Assembly: GCA_009599575.1 (NCBI GenBank)
Contig: VWND01000009.1
Coordinates: 310,001-374,000 of the forward strand
Reading direction: 5' to 3'
From: Blumeriella jaapii
Lineage: Eukaryota > Ascomycota > Leotiomycetes > Helotiales > Drepanopezizaceae
Length of the DNA stretch: 64,000 bases
Shown here: positions 45,879-57,170 of the stretch, one piece after another
Layout: each line of letters begins with the position of its first letter
Position numbering within the stretch: position 1 is the stretch's first letter
Program-made: the position numbers and the translations under genes
Notes under the pieces: model-generated
The model's database searches: none
What the model was told of the DNA's origin: nothing
Seen by the model: the letters and a program-made list of their open reading frames with translations, nothing else

Positions 45879-46019
45879 TACCCACCTAGCCACCTACCCA
45901 CCCATAATCTACTTACCTACCCACCTACACGATCTACCTACCCACCCACGATCTACCTACCCATATAAATCTACCTACCCACCCACCCATGATCTACCTT
46001 GGCTCTGCTTCGCTCTACT

Positions 46020-46221
46020 TGGCGAGGAAAGCGTACCTACCTAAATACGTACGTACGTACATGCATGCTGTACAGTATATACTGTAAATGCCAACTGTAT
46101 ACACATATGTTTGTATATATATACATACCTACTTGCGTACATACTGTACATTTTGTGAATACCAATTGTACATATGTACAATATATACAATATATACATA
46201 CACATATACATACACATATAC

Positions 46222-46287
<66 letters not shown>

Positions 46288-46403
46288 ACATACATACACA
46301 CATACAAATATACAAAAATACACACATGCACACACACACCTACAAATACACAAACATACATACATACACACACACCGTACGCACATACTGTAAATACCAA
46401 CTG

Positions 46404-46437
<34 letters not shown>

Positions 46438-46830
46438 ATGCGTACAGTTCCCACCTACCCACTTTACTTATAATACATACATATATACATACCATATATA
46501 CATACATATCTACCAACTATACCTACCTACATATATACAACGCATACAATACCTACTCACTGTACTTGAAATTCTTAAATTTTAAAGATATTATATGTAC
46601 ATACCAATTGTGTATATGTATATATATACATATATACAAACAGATATACATACAGATATACATACAGATATACATACAGATATACATACAAATATACATA
46701 CAGATATACATACAGATATACATACATAATACAATATCTATCTACTGTACCTGAAATACATACACACATACACACACATATACATACACACATATACACA
46801 CGTACATATACACGTACATACATACCCACG
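46020..46830. repeat. TA/CA/ATAC simple-sequence tract
   Basis: Contains (TA)n at 46222-46240, (CA)n at 46240-46282, a 12-bp (ACAGATATACAT)n block at about 46640-46728, and interspersed ATACATAC and TACTGTA words. No coding signal. Confidence 0.9.
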
Positions 46831-47533
46831 TACGGATCGATCAATGCACGGGAGAGGCGGGGATCATCATTCACCATCAAGCACGTTACGCACAACACAC
46901 ACAACACATAAACACACGACGGGTGACGACCTGGACGGACCATGGACGAACGACCTCGCAATCATGTCATGGCGGGAGACGGTTTTTGATTTTGAACTCC
47001 GACACGGGCTTTGAATCTCCCATTCCATCCCAACCTGAACCCCTCCGTCGCGGTGAGCGAGTCGGGCGACCTTCGTCCTTCGCTCGGGTCCCAGCCTCCA
47101 TGTCAAGACCGTGGACTCCATGCCATCCCACGCTCGTAGCGGAGCTAGCCGTGACATCGTCGCGGAGCTGCCCACCAACCCGCCCGGATCACAGTACATC
47201 CCACGCACAACAGGCCATGAAGCCCTCATATCCAGCGAGAATTGACGCCGAGCCTCCCCCCCCGCCCCTGATCAGCCGTCATCCAGCCCCCCAATCCCGT
47301 CCAAAGTACAACACAGTCGAGCCATTAGCGCAACGAGAAAAGTAGCAACCTCCAAACGCCAAATCCCAGGCCACCCCCCACCCCTGATGAAAATTTTGAT
47401 GGTGATATTATGCATGAGAGCCCCCGAAATATGTACGCCATCCGTATATGCAATCGTGAGATAACCGCGGCGATCCCGACGGGGGGCGCACCAGGCCGCC
47501 GGCGCCCGAGGGAGGTGAGGCGCGGCGGGGCGG

Positions 47534-49419
47534 CTACCGTCGCCAGCCGACGTTCCAGATGACGTGCGCGATGTCCTTGGCGGTGTTCACCGTGTCGACG
47601 ACCTTGCCGAAGAGGCCTTCCGAGACGGCGTCCTCGTCGTCCTCGTAGGGCATGAACATGCCCGACGGCGTCCGGCGCATGCCCGACGGCTCGCCGGGCC
47701 CGCTCGACGCGGAGCCCGAGCCGTGCCGCGCCGGGAACCGGTCCTGGGTCACCGAGACGCTGTCCTTGCGCTGGGCAAAGGCCGACGGGGGCTGCCAGTC
47801 CAGATCGTCCTCGTCCTCGTCCTCGGCGTCGCCGAGCAGCAGGCGCGTCGCGGGCGGCGCGGGCCGCAGCGTCTCCTGGGACGGCGAGGGGGAGAGGAGC
47901 GTGCCGGTGCCGCGGCCGTGGCTGTGCTTCATGGCCGTCTCCGGGGGTTCGGGCGTGTCGGATCGGTACTTGAGCGTCGTCGAGGGGAGCATGGCGATCG
48001 TCTTGCTCTCGGCCGGGAAGCTGGGCCGCGGCGGCGGCAGGTGGCCGTGGAGCGGCGGCAGGGGGCGCTTCGCGGCGCGGCGGCCCATCATCATGATGGC
48101 CCCGTCGTCGGAGTCGCTGTCGTCGTCGAGCACGGCGTAGGGCTCGGGCTCGTCGTCGCCCTTCATCTCGAGCGCGATGCATTGCTCGACCTGCTCGTTG
48201 AAGTGGATGTGCTTCCGCTCGCCGGTGCCGGGCGTGCCGAGGCCCGACGACGAGATGGACGAGAGGGCGCTGGCCGTCGTGTTCTCCCGGCTCAGGCGGC
48301 GGCAGGAGAAGGGGGAGGCGTACTCGGACGTCCGGCGGCCCATGGCCGGCCGGGCCCGGCCGCCCTCCTCCGACTGCTGGGCGTGGATGGCGGCCGCGGC
48401 CTGCTTCAGGAGCGACGAGGACGACAGGGAGCGCTGGAGCATGATCTCGGACATGCTCCGCTTCTTCAGGATGGGCTTCTTGTGGTGCAGGAAGGAGTGG
48501 TTCTGCGAGATCCGGCCGCTGGTGACGGGCGACGCGGCCGAGGGGACCCGCCGCGTCGAGTCGGAGCCGGATTGCAACGGACCGTACAACCACGTCACAT
48601 CGCAGTCCTTGAGCCTGCCACGGGTCAGCGGACGGCATCGATCCCCCCCCTCCCCCGCGTCCCCCTCACTTACCAGTTGAGCGTCTCGGGCGAGACCGTC
48701 TTGAGCTTGTTCTTGGCCTTGGTCCAGGTCCGCCACGAGGCGTTCTCGAGCCGGGCGCTGTTGTTGTAGGCCTTCCGCTTCGACACGATCAGCTTCCACG
48801 AGGACCAGATGTCCTCCTCTTTCCAGTTGTGCGACAGGTAGTCGACGTGTCGCGACGGCAGGGTCCGCACGGCCGTGTCATCCTCGGCGTGCCCGACGGG
48901 ATCGGGGGACACGGGTCGCGACACGTTGGTCGAGGTGCTGTTCGAGGTCGGGGACACGGTGTAGGAGTCGCCGGTCCGCGGGCTGGCGGGCGGCTCGAGG
49001 TCCTCGACCTGGCCGTAGTAGCCGACGTCGTCGTAGGACGGGAACAGGATCTGGTCCTCGTCGTCCTCGCCGTCGCAGCGGGCATCGAGGGACAAGCTGC
49101 TCGCCGGCGTGGAGGCGTACGACGGCGCGGCCGAGTCGGCGTGGAGGGCCCGCGGGGACGAGGGGGCGGACGAGGCGGCCGAGGGGGAGGAGGGGGAGAC
49201 GATGCGGTGGAAGCTGTTGCTGCTGCTGTTGCTGCTGTGGGGGCTGTTGCTGCTGCTGCTGCCGCTGCCGCTGCCGCTGCCGCCGGCGCCGGCGCCGCTC
49301 TTGGACCGCGACGGCCCGTGATAGGCCAGCGGGGAGACGAACTTGGGCTGCGAGTGCGAGCGACGCAGCGGGCTCGCGGAGAAATAGGTGTTCTCTTCGG
49401 AATTGAGCACGACGGCCAT
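47534..49419 (-). CDS. REG1: REG1-type protein phosphatase 1 regulatory subunit (carbon catabolite repression)
   Basis: Exons 48674-49419 and 47534-48614 (intron 48615-48673, GTAAGT/GGCAG) give 608 aa. Reg1/Hex2 targets PP1 (Glc7) to the Snf1 kinase, keeping it inactive when glucose is present. The conserved block spanning the intron (DYLSHNWKEEDIWSSWKLI, RLENASWRTWTKAKNKLKTV, ETLNWLKDCDVTWLYGPLQ, about 190-270) is the fungal DUF1752/Reg1 domain. KHIHFNEQVEQCIALE (about 384) contains an RVxF-like PP1 docking motif (K-x-I-x-F). KKPILKKRSMSEIML is another conserved basic patch. The rest is Ser/Gly/Pro-rich and probably disordered, ending VVDTVNTAKDIAHVIWNVGW. The gene is very GC-rich, which opens long false frames on the other strand. 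Confidence 0.92.
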
Positions 49420-49999
49420 GTTGGGACGAGGGGGGACGTCGTGGGCGCAGCGTCTGCTCGCCAGATGGGCGCTCCGCGGGCGACGCGACGATCAGCTCGT
49501 GGCAGCGTGTCGGAGCCCACACACGGCCTCCCAGCGTTCAACGACTCCTGCGCGCGCTCTCATCCAGCGTCGAGGCGGGCGGGTTCGCGGCACCGTTGGA
49601 GGGGGGGTCGCCGCGAGGGATCGATGGTTGGGGGGGGAGGAGGAGGAGGAGGAGGGTGCGGCGAAGAATCGAGCGTCGAGCCGCGGTCGGCGGGTGAGGG
49701 TGCAGCGCCAGAGGAGGGGCCCGTGGTGATATGGAGGCTGAGGGGCTGTTGATGTTGTTGATGTTGTTGTTGTTGTTGAGGAGGAGGAGGAGGAGGCGGC
49801 GGCGGCGGAGGAGGAGAGGAGGAGGAGGAGCGTCGAGAGGTGGTGATGGAGAGAGGATTTTGTCGGTGAAGGGCGGCGAGTGGAGGGTGGAGAGTGGAGG
49901 GTGGAGCGTGGAGCGTGGAGCGTGGAGCAGTGGGGTGGATCAGGACCAGCAACAGGCACGGCACGGCCAGGCAGGGTCGGGCAAGGACGGGCAGGGACA

Positions 50000-50105
50000 C
50001 GCACAGGAGGGGAAAGGAGAGGAGAGGAGAGGAGAAGAAAAGAAAAGAAAGGAACAGAGAAAGAAAAGAAAAAGAAAAAGAAAATCAAAGCAAAGCAAAG
50101 CAAAG
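50000..50105. repeat. Purine-rich (GGAGA / AAAGA / CAAAG) tract
   Basis: A nearly pure purine run, grading from GGAGA to AAAAG and ending in (CAAAG)n. Confidence 0.8.
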
Positions 50106-50464
50106 CGCCGCACCGCACCACCGCCGCCATCGGTCCAGTCGGGTGGGTGAGATGCGCGTCGCTCGTACCGTCGCTGATGGCCCTCTAGTCGAAGTCAGTC
50201 GCCGCACTAGCGACTAGCCACTAGCGACTCGACCGACTCGAGCGACTCGAGCGACCTTGCTCCCCCAAGTCGCGCCTTAGTCCGTCGTGGCGTGCGACGT
50301 TGCGCGCGACGGCCGACGGCGATGGCTCGACGCTCGAGCTCGGCGGTCGGGGTCGGGGGGACGGGGATCTGGGGGTCGTGGGTCTCGGGGTCGGGGTCGG
50401 GCGTCTTGGGGATGGGGACTTGCGTCTTGGGGGTCTCGCCCGCTGGGCAGGTGGCACAAGATGG

Positions 50465-50590
50465 GCGAGGGGCGAGAGGCGACGAGGCGACGAGGCGACG
50501 AGGCCATGAGCGACGAGGCGAGGCGACGAGGCCATGGGCGACGGCTCTCGAAAGCGACGAGCAACGAGCGACGACCGACGACCGACGACC
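50465..50590. repeat. GGCGACGA-type octamer repeats
   Basis: Interspersed GGCGACGA and CGACGACC units, including (GACGAGGC)n and (CGACGAC)n stretches. Confidence 0.75.
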
Positions 50591-51275
50591 AACGACCCTC
50601 GACCCTCCCCTCCCTCCTCTCGACACGCGAAACGCAAAGGCGAGCGAGAACGACGATGGGAAGCCCTGTCCTCCATCCCCCCCCCTCCCCCCCCGTCCCG
50701 CTCGCAGACGGGGGGAGGGCGTGGGCCGAGTAAGGCGCAGACGGTCCAGCCGCCAGCGCGGTCCGAGGTCGACGTCGAAGGATGGACGCCGATGGACTGG
50801 ACATTACGGTGTACACAGGACAGGACAGACGCTGCCATGGCAGACGATCGACATCCCTCCCCCACCACGGCCCTGTCTGGCGCCATCCTGCGCCGACGCG
50901 CCGCGCCCAGGAGGAACCAGGAACCAGGAATGGGAATGGGAATGCGAAGCCGGGGCGGGGGAGCCTGGACCGCAGGGGCCGGTGGGTGGTGCACGCAGGG
51001 AAGGATGTGTGAGTGAGTGAGTGAGTGTGTGTGTGTATGTGTGTGTGTATGCATACCTCCATCTGGGACGGGTCATCGCTTTCCTGCATTTCATCTCTCC
51101 TGCTCTCTCTCTCGGGACATCTCTCGCTCGACCATCTCGACTCCTCCTACACCTGCCTGCCCCCCTCGATCGCTGCATGCCGGGCGGTGCGGGGAGGACG
51201 GCACGGTGCGGTCTGCACTTCCCTCTCCGCGTCGTGTGCAGGGGCGGGGCGGCTACTCGGTTCGATGGGGTCCGC

Positions 51276-51473
51276 AGGAGGGGAGGAGGGGAGGAGAGGG
51301 GAGGAGGAGGAGGGGGGGGGGAGGAGGAGAAGAAAAGGAAGAAGAGGAGAAGAAGAGGAGAAGAAGAAGAGGAGGAGGAGAAGAGAAGGAAGAGGAAGAA
51401 GAGGAGGAAGAGGAAGAAGAAGAGGAAGAAAAAAGAAGAAGAGGAAAAAAGAAAAAGAAGAGGGAAAAAGAAA

Positions 51474-51505
<32 letters not shown>

Positions 51506-51556
51506 GGAGAAGAGAAGAAGAAAAAGAAGAAGAAAAGAAAGAAGAAAAAGAAGAAG
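51276..51556. repeat. 281-nt uninterrupted homopurine tract
   Basis: Every base on the plus strand from 51276 to 51556 is A or G. Composition changes from G-rich (GGA)n on the left to A-rich (GAA)n on the right. It runs directly into the first unit of the 51557-52015 array. Confidence 0.95.
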
Positions 51557-52015
51557 CATCTACAGTACGAATTGCTTGCTGCCATTGACCTATACTGTAA
51601 AAGCAGAAGAAGAAGCAGAAGCAGAAACATCTACACTACGAATCGCTTGCTGCCATTAACCTATACTGTAGAAGCAAAAGCATTTAAAAAATTGTACGAA
51701 CTCCTTGCTGCCGTTGACCTGTACTACAAGAGCAAAGCGGAAGCAGCTTTTACGAATCGCTTACTGCCATTGATCTATACTATAAAAAGCAAAGCAGAAG
51801 CAGCTTTTACGAATTGCTTACTGCCATTAATCTACACTGTACTGTAGAAACACAAGTAGCAGAAGAAGCATCTACGGCCTGCTTACTGCCATAAATCTAT
51901 ACTGTACTGTAGAAGCAAAAGCATTATCTACGAATTGCTTACTGCCATTGACCTATACTATACTATAAAACCAAAAGCAGAAAGAAGCATCTACTGCCAG
52001 CCTGCTACCACTAAC
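51557..52015. repeat. Diverged tandem array, about seven ~60-bp units
   Basis: Each unit reads roughly ATCTACGAATTGCTTACTG, then CCATTGACCTATACTGTA, then GAAGCAAAAGCAGAAG. Starts lie near 51557, 51628, 51690, 51750, 51808, 51871 and 51927, with a partial unit at the end. Units differ by substitutions and by gain of an extra CTGTA. The recurring LLAAIDLYYKSKAEAAF-like translation is a by-product of the unit and is not kept in one frame. Confidence 0.85.
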
Positions 52016-53121
52016 CTCGCTATCCCCCCTCTTCTTTCCCCACGCCGCCGCAGCTGCCCTCCTCCGCCCCCTTACCCAACGACCTCTACCTCTACACAGT
52101 CGTCGACGAAAAGGCCCCGAGGCCGACGAGGGAAGTGTATGTGTATGCGCCGTGCGGCCGTCGCCAACCGCCCACACCCAGCCAGCACCGATCCGCGAAC
52201 CTGGGACGCACCGCACCGCACCGCACCGCACCGCACCGCCAAAAATATGCGGTGTAGGGACCGCGACATGTGTCCTCAATGTGTATGCGTCGGGATGTAC
52301 CGTGCCGTACCTGCCGAAACAACGCGTGGCATCGGTATCGGCTGCGGTCTTGGTCTTGTCCCCTTGAGTTGTGGTGTATGTATGTATGGATGTATGGATG
52401 GATGTACGGGGCATCGCTGGCGCGGAAGACCAACTGGTTTGGACTGGACGGAGGGAGGTCCACGCGCCCGTCACGGGCCGTGGGCTATGGGCAGACGCAG
52501 AAGCGACGTACAGCTATGTATGTATGTACATACAATACAGTAAGTAAGTAGGTATATGTATGTACAGTATAGTGCAGTACAATACAATACAGTAGAAGAG
52601 AGAGAGAGAGAGAAAGAGAGAGGAACGCTGCAATCCATCGCTCGCTGCCGATAGCGCGCGTCGTCCTCTCGCCTCCTCTCGCCTCGCCTCGCCTCGTCTC
52701 GCCTCGTCTAGATAGGCTCGCTAGGGCCCGGAAGTCGGGCAGTAAACAAACAAACAAACGGCGTCGAAGCAGCCGAGCAGTGCCGTCCCTGCAAATCCTC
52801 GCCCACACTACCACCTACTTACCTACCTACTTACCTTACCGCACTTACCGCATCGGGGACGATTCTTCGCTTGCCCCACGCGCCGTTTGTTGACATGTCT
52901 CGATCGGTCTCCGCGTGGAGGACGCACGCACGCTCGCACGCACGCATGTTTTCGAATCTTGACTTTCCATCTCTCCCTCACGCTGTACTGTGTACCTACA
53001 TACTGTGTACCTAGGTACAGAGTACAATTTTGGATTTCCCCCCCCTCCCCCCCTCCCCCTCCCCCATCTTCTCCTCTCCCCGCAGCCGCTGTCCTAACTC
53101 TAATCGCTATAAAGCATGTAC

Positions 53122-53200
53122 ACAGTACATGAAGTACATACATACATACATACATACATACATAAAGTACATACATAAAGTACATACACATATACATACA
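53122..53200. repeat. (CATA)n microsatellite
   Basis: ACATACAT runs with AAAGTACATACAT interruptions. Confidence 0.85.
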
Positions 53201-53788
53201 CACATCCATCCCATACATCCTATCCCATCCATCCCATCCCATCCCATCCCGTCCGCCCCGCAAGCCCCCCCCGGTCTGGCCTCGCCCTATCAACCACGCC
53301 CCCCCCCCATGTCACTCACTCACTCACACATCCACTCACCCACCCATCCACGGCCGGGGGGCGGCGATCTTCGCAGACGCGGGCTACTTACAGTAAGTAG
53401 TAACTTAACCTAGGCAGGCAGGGAGGGACTAGCCTGCCTGCCTGCCTGCATGCCTGCATGCATGCGCGGCGTGGGCGCTCATGCACGATGCCACGACGCG
53501 GTGGCGGATGGTGGGGGGGTGGGTGCTGTGCTGTGCTTTGCTTTGCTGTGCTTTACTTTAATTTACGACTTACTTAATGTAGTGTATGTGTGTATGTGTA
53601 CTTACTTACTTAGGTACGCTATGGGGTTGGGGTGGGAGTGAGTGAGGGATGGGAGTGGGATGGGATGGGATGGGATGGGAGTGAGTGACTACGGGGTGTG
53701 ACTGATGTGATTGATTTGATATGGCGGATTGATTGATTGATTGACCCCCACTCCTCCCCCGCTTTGGAGCTGCGAGCTCCCGCGCGTC

Positions 53789-53897
<109 letters not shown>

Positions 53898-54266
53898 ACT
53901 GTGGTATGTGGGATGTGGGATGTGGGATGTGGGATGTATGTGTATGTATATGTGTGTATCTGTGTATGTGTGTGTGTGTATAATATGTACAGTATGTGAG
54001 TATGTGTATAATATGTACAGTATGTAGAGTATGTGAGTATGTGTGGATGTGTGGATGTACAGTATGGATGCATTATTGTCCTGTAGTGTATGTGTGTGTA
54101 TGGTGTGGGATGGACCTTGACTCGCCCCTTTCGATCTGTTCTTGCTCGTCATGATGGAGGAGTAAGCGATGTGTGTGTTTGTGTGTGTATGTGTATGTGT
54201 ATGTTTATGTGTAAGCATGTACCTTATGTACTGCATCTACAGATTCTAGTGTACTGTCAAGCACTG

Positions 54267-54288
54267 TACTGTACTGTACAGTACAGTA
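54267..54288. repeat. 22-bp perfect palindrome built from GTACTGTAC units
   Basis: Reads TACTGTACTGT followed by its exact reverse complement. It is the longest of many TACTGTA/GTACAGTAC palindromic words in the interval. Confidence 0.9.
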
Positions 54289-55517
54289 TCTACTGTACCT
54301 ACTCACCTTTGGTAGCTATTGCACTGTACATACATACACACACATCTGCTACTCACTTACTTCCAGTACAGCCCATCGAAGACGCGCCAGATCGCCCGCC
54401 CGCCCGCCAGCCACCCGGGCCGGATTCTCGGGGCTGTCTTTTTTCCTTTTTTCCCTAGTGTTTGTTTCCTTTTGTCTTCTCGGTTGACTGCGCTTTTCAT
54501 TTCAGTGCCTCAAACACGTTTAACGAACCCCATCATTATCATCCTCAATATTGCTCTTGGTAAGATGGAGCATTCTTTTTTCCCCTTCGCTTTCATCTCC
54601 CCCCGAACGAGTGAGCGAGTGAGCGAGTGAGGGAATGAATCATCCCGTCCTCGTCCCTGCACACCGACCCACGCACGACTACCGCGCAAGTCAACACAGC
54701 CCGTTGCGCCCGGCCAAGCATTACAGGACAGCACAGTACTGTGTACATCAACGGGGCGAGTGCGAAGAGGGAGGTGGAGAGCACGAAGGCGTGCGGATGA
54801 TCCCCCACCCGTCTGCTCTGAGGCAGCGAAATGGATGGAGAGTGAAATGAGGATTTGCAGATGTGCGCACATGTGTACGGGGGAGTGGAGCAGCGGCAAC
54901 GGCAACGGCCACGGCCACGGCCACGGGAGACTCACAGCCGGGACGAAACAAGACTCGGACGGGCACGGGTCCCGTTCTAAGCGTGAGAAGTGCTTGCTTG
55001 CTGTCGGTCGCTTATCTGTTGTGGACTCGACGCGGCTCCCGGAATGGGATGTATGTAGGTACTGTATAGCATGTAGACGGACGACGTGATCCCGTTTGGT
55101 ATGTCCTGTACTGTATGTACTGTACCTTCCTTATCTCATCATCTGTACTATACCATACAGTACATGCACACAGTCCTGTACCGTACTGTAGACCAAGACC
55201 CCAACCCAACCAAGACCGCACGCATGAAAGTCAAAGGAGAGAGCGCGAGAGCCCTGGACGGCGCGAAGCTTAGTCCCGTAGAGTTCTCGGGGAAAGACAT
55301 TTATGCTTTGGTCTACGGTAGCACAGTCCGGAGTACTGTACTGTATGTACTGTACTGTGTACGCACGGGGTTGTCGACCGCGAGGATGACGTGACCTGAC
55401 TGGACTTGACTTTCTGCCCCTGCAGCTGGTCTCTTGGGGGTTCGGCCGGCGAGCGCGTCGCCCGAGATCGACAGGACGGGGTCGTGGTCGCGGGGTGGAT
55501 GTACGGTACGGTACGTG

Positions 55518-56398
55518 ATGGTCGAAGGGTGGGAGAGTCAGGCTACGGAATGGTGGGTTGTGGTGGAAGGATAGGAGTGTCGGACTATTGAACTGTGTGT
55601 TATAGGCGAAGGAAAGGAGAAGTCAGACAGACTACTTACTGTAACGTCATACTACTATACTGTGGGTTATGGTGGAAGGATAGGAGAGTCAGACTACTGA
55701 ACTGTGGGTTAGTAGAAGGAAAGGAAAAGCCATAATACTATACTGTAGGTTATGGTGGAAGGAGAGGAGAGTCAGACTACTTACTGTAACGTCATACTAC
55801 TATACTGTGGTTTGTAGTCGGAGGATAGGAGAGTCAGACTATTGAACTGTGTGTTATAGTAGAAGGAAAGGAGAAGTCAGACTACTACACTGTAGGTTAT
55901 GGTGGAAGGATAGGAGAGTCAGACTACTTCCTGTAACGTCATACTACTATACTGTGGGTTATAATCGAAGGATAGGAGAGTCAGACTACTATACTGTAAC
56001 GTCATGCTACTATACTATACTGTGCCTTACAGCCGAAGGATAGGAGAAGTCAGACTACTGAACTGTGGGTTATAGTCGAAGGATGGGATAAGTCATAACA
56101 TACAGTAGGTCATAGTAGAAGATAAGGAGAGTCAGACTACTGACTGCAGGTTAGAGTAGAAGGAAAGAGAAGTCACTCTACTAAACTGTACGTTACGCTC
56201 GAAGGATAGGAGAAGTCATACTTCTATACTGTAGGTTATAGTAGAAGATAAGGAGTAGTCACTCTACTCGACTGTGGTTGTAGTCGAAGGATGGGTTAAG
56301 CCATACTATACTGTACGTTACAGTCGAAGGAAAGGATAAGTCATACTGTGTATACTGTCCGTAACAGCCGAAGGAAACGAGAAGCCATACTACTGTAC
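55518..56398. repeat. Diverged tandem array, about 19 units of ~46 bp
   Basis: Consensus pieces in order are GGTTATAGTCGAAGGATAGG, AGAAGTCAGACTACTA and TACTGTG. I count 19 GAAGG(A)-(A/T)(A/G)GG cores. Some units carry an inserted TAACGTCATACTACTATACTG segment. The array ends at the G+C-richer ACTGAGACGCCGGATCC sequence. No ORF crosses it. Confidence 0.88.
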
Positions 56399-57146
56399 TG
56401 AGACGCCGGATCCGACCTTGCTGGCTACTCACTAGGCGATCGGATCGGAACATCCATTCCACCATGCCCGGGAGATCGGCCTCTTCTCCGCCGGCCGCAC
56501 AGTGGAGCCGCCGCATCAAGTCTTTTTTTTTTTTTTTCCTTCTTTCTTTCTTTCTCCTCCCTCTCCTCCATCTCCTCCCTCCCCTCTCCATCAACTCACT
56601 CTTCAAGTGGCGCCACCAGCACCAACGTTATGTACAGCACGGTGCTACCGACCTACCTACCTCCCTCCTCGACTCGGCTCCTCTCGAGTACCCACGCAGA
56701 CGCGGTGCTACATTCTGACCCCGCTGTATGTATGTCCTCGTCCTGTACAGTAGCTATCTCTCCCGCCGCCATGCAGCAGCTCGCTCGGATCCGTCGTGGT
56801 CGTCGATCGCAACGCCCCGCCGACGAGCCCCGACGGTAAGGAGACAGGCCGACGTGTCTCTCCTCACGCAAAGCCTCCCCACGCGGGACAAGATCCAGAA
56901 GAGCTTCTCGACCGCGCTACATCCCATTCTCACGAGACCGGGCCGCTGCTCGGGGAGAGAGGCGCGGCCTGGGTAGCCGGGAACCCTACAAATGCCCTTC
57001 TCGACCGGGCTGGCAGCACATGAAGCCCTTCCTCACCTGCTGGCTTCCTTGGCTGGCTGGCACTGGTGCTTGAACGAGAGAAATCGCAGACAAAGACGAC
57101 GCGACGCGATACGATACGGTTCATTGGCGCTGCATACTACCGTACC

Positions 57147-57170
57147 ACAGCAGCAGCAGCAGCAGCAGCA
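57147..57170. repeat. (CAG)n microsatellite
   Basis: About eight units. Confidence 0.9.

Larger units (their letters stand above)
42579..47533. other. Repeat-rich intergenic interval
   Basis: No standard gene is recognised. In order it holds CATA/TACC repeats (about 43171-43213), a GAGGT run (about 43400-43420), an (AG)n tract (44632-44669), an orphan ORF (44792-45117), a pyrimidine tract (45405-45495), a CATC array, a 9-bp minisatellite, and 0.8 kb of TA/CA/ATAC repeats up to about 46830. Confidence 0.6.

Noticed and set aside
45273..46754. Long ORFs with VSTVST, YRYCRY, THTHTH and YIQIYI repeats
   Set aside because: They arise because 9-bp and 2/12-bp repeats keep frames open; no unique sequence supports a protein.
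47564..49752. Plus-strand ORFs of 300-400 codons opposite REG1
   Set aside because: They are shadows of a very GC-rich minus-strand gene whose product has a recognisable domain and a consistent intron.
51017..51847. Glu/Arg-rich ORFs of up to 276 codons
   Set aside because: They run through the homopurine tract in all three frames, which gives K/E/R/G codons without stops.
55518..56398. CRISPR array
   Set aside because: Eukaryotic window. Units are contiguous and diverged, without constant repeats separated by unique spacers, and there are no cas genes.
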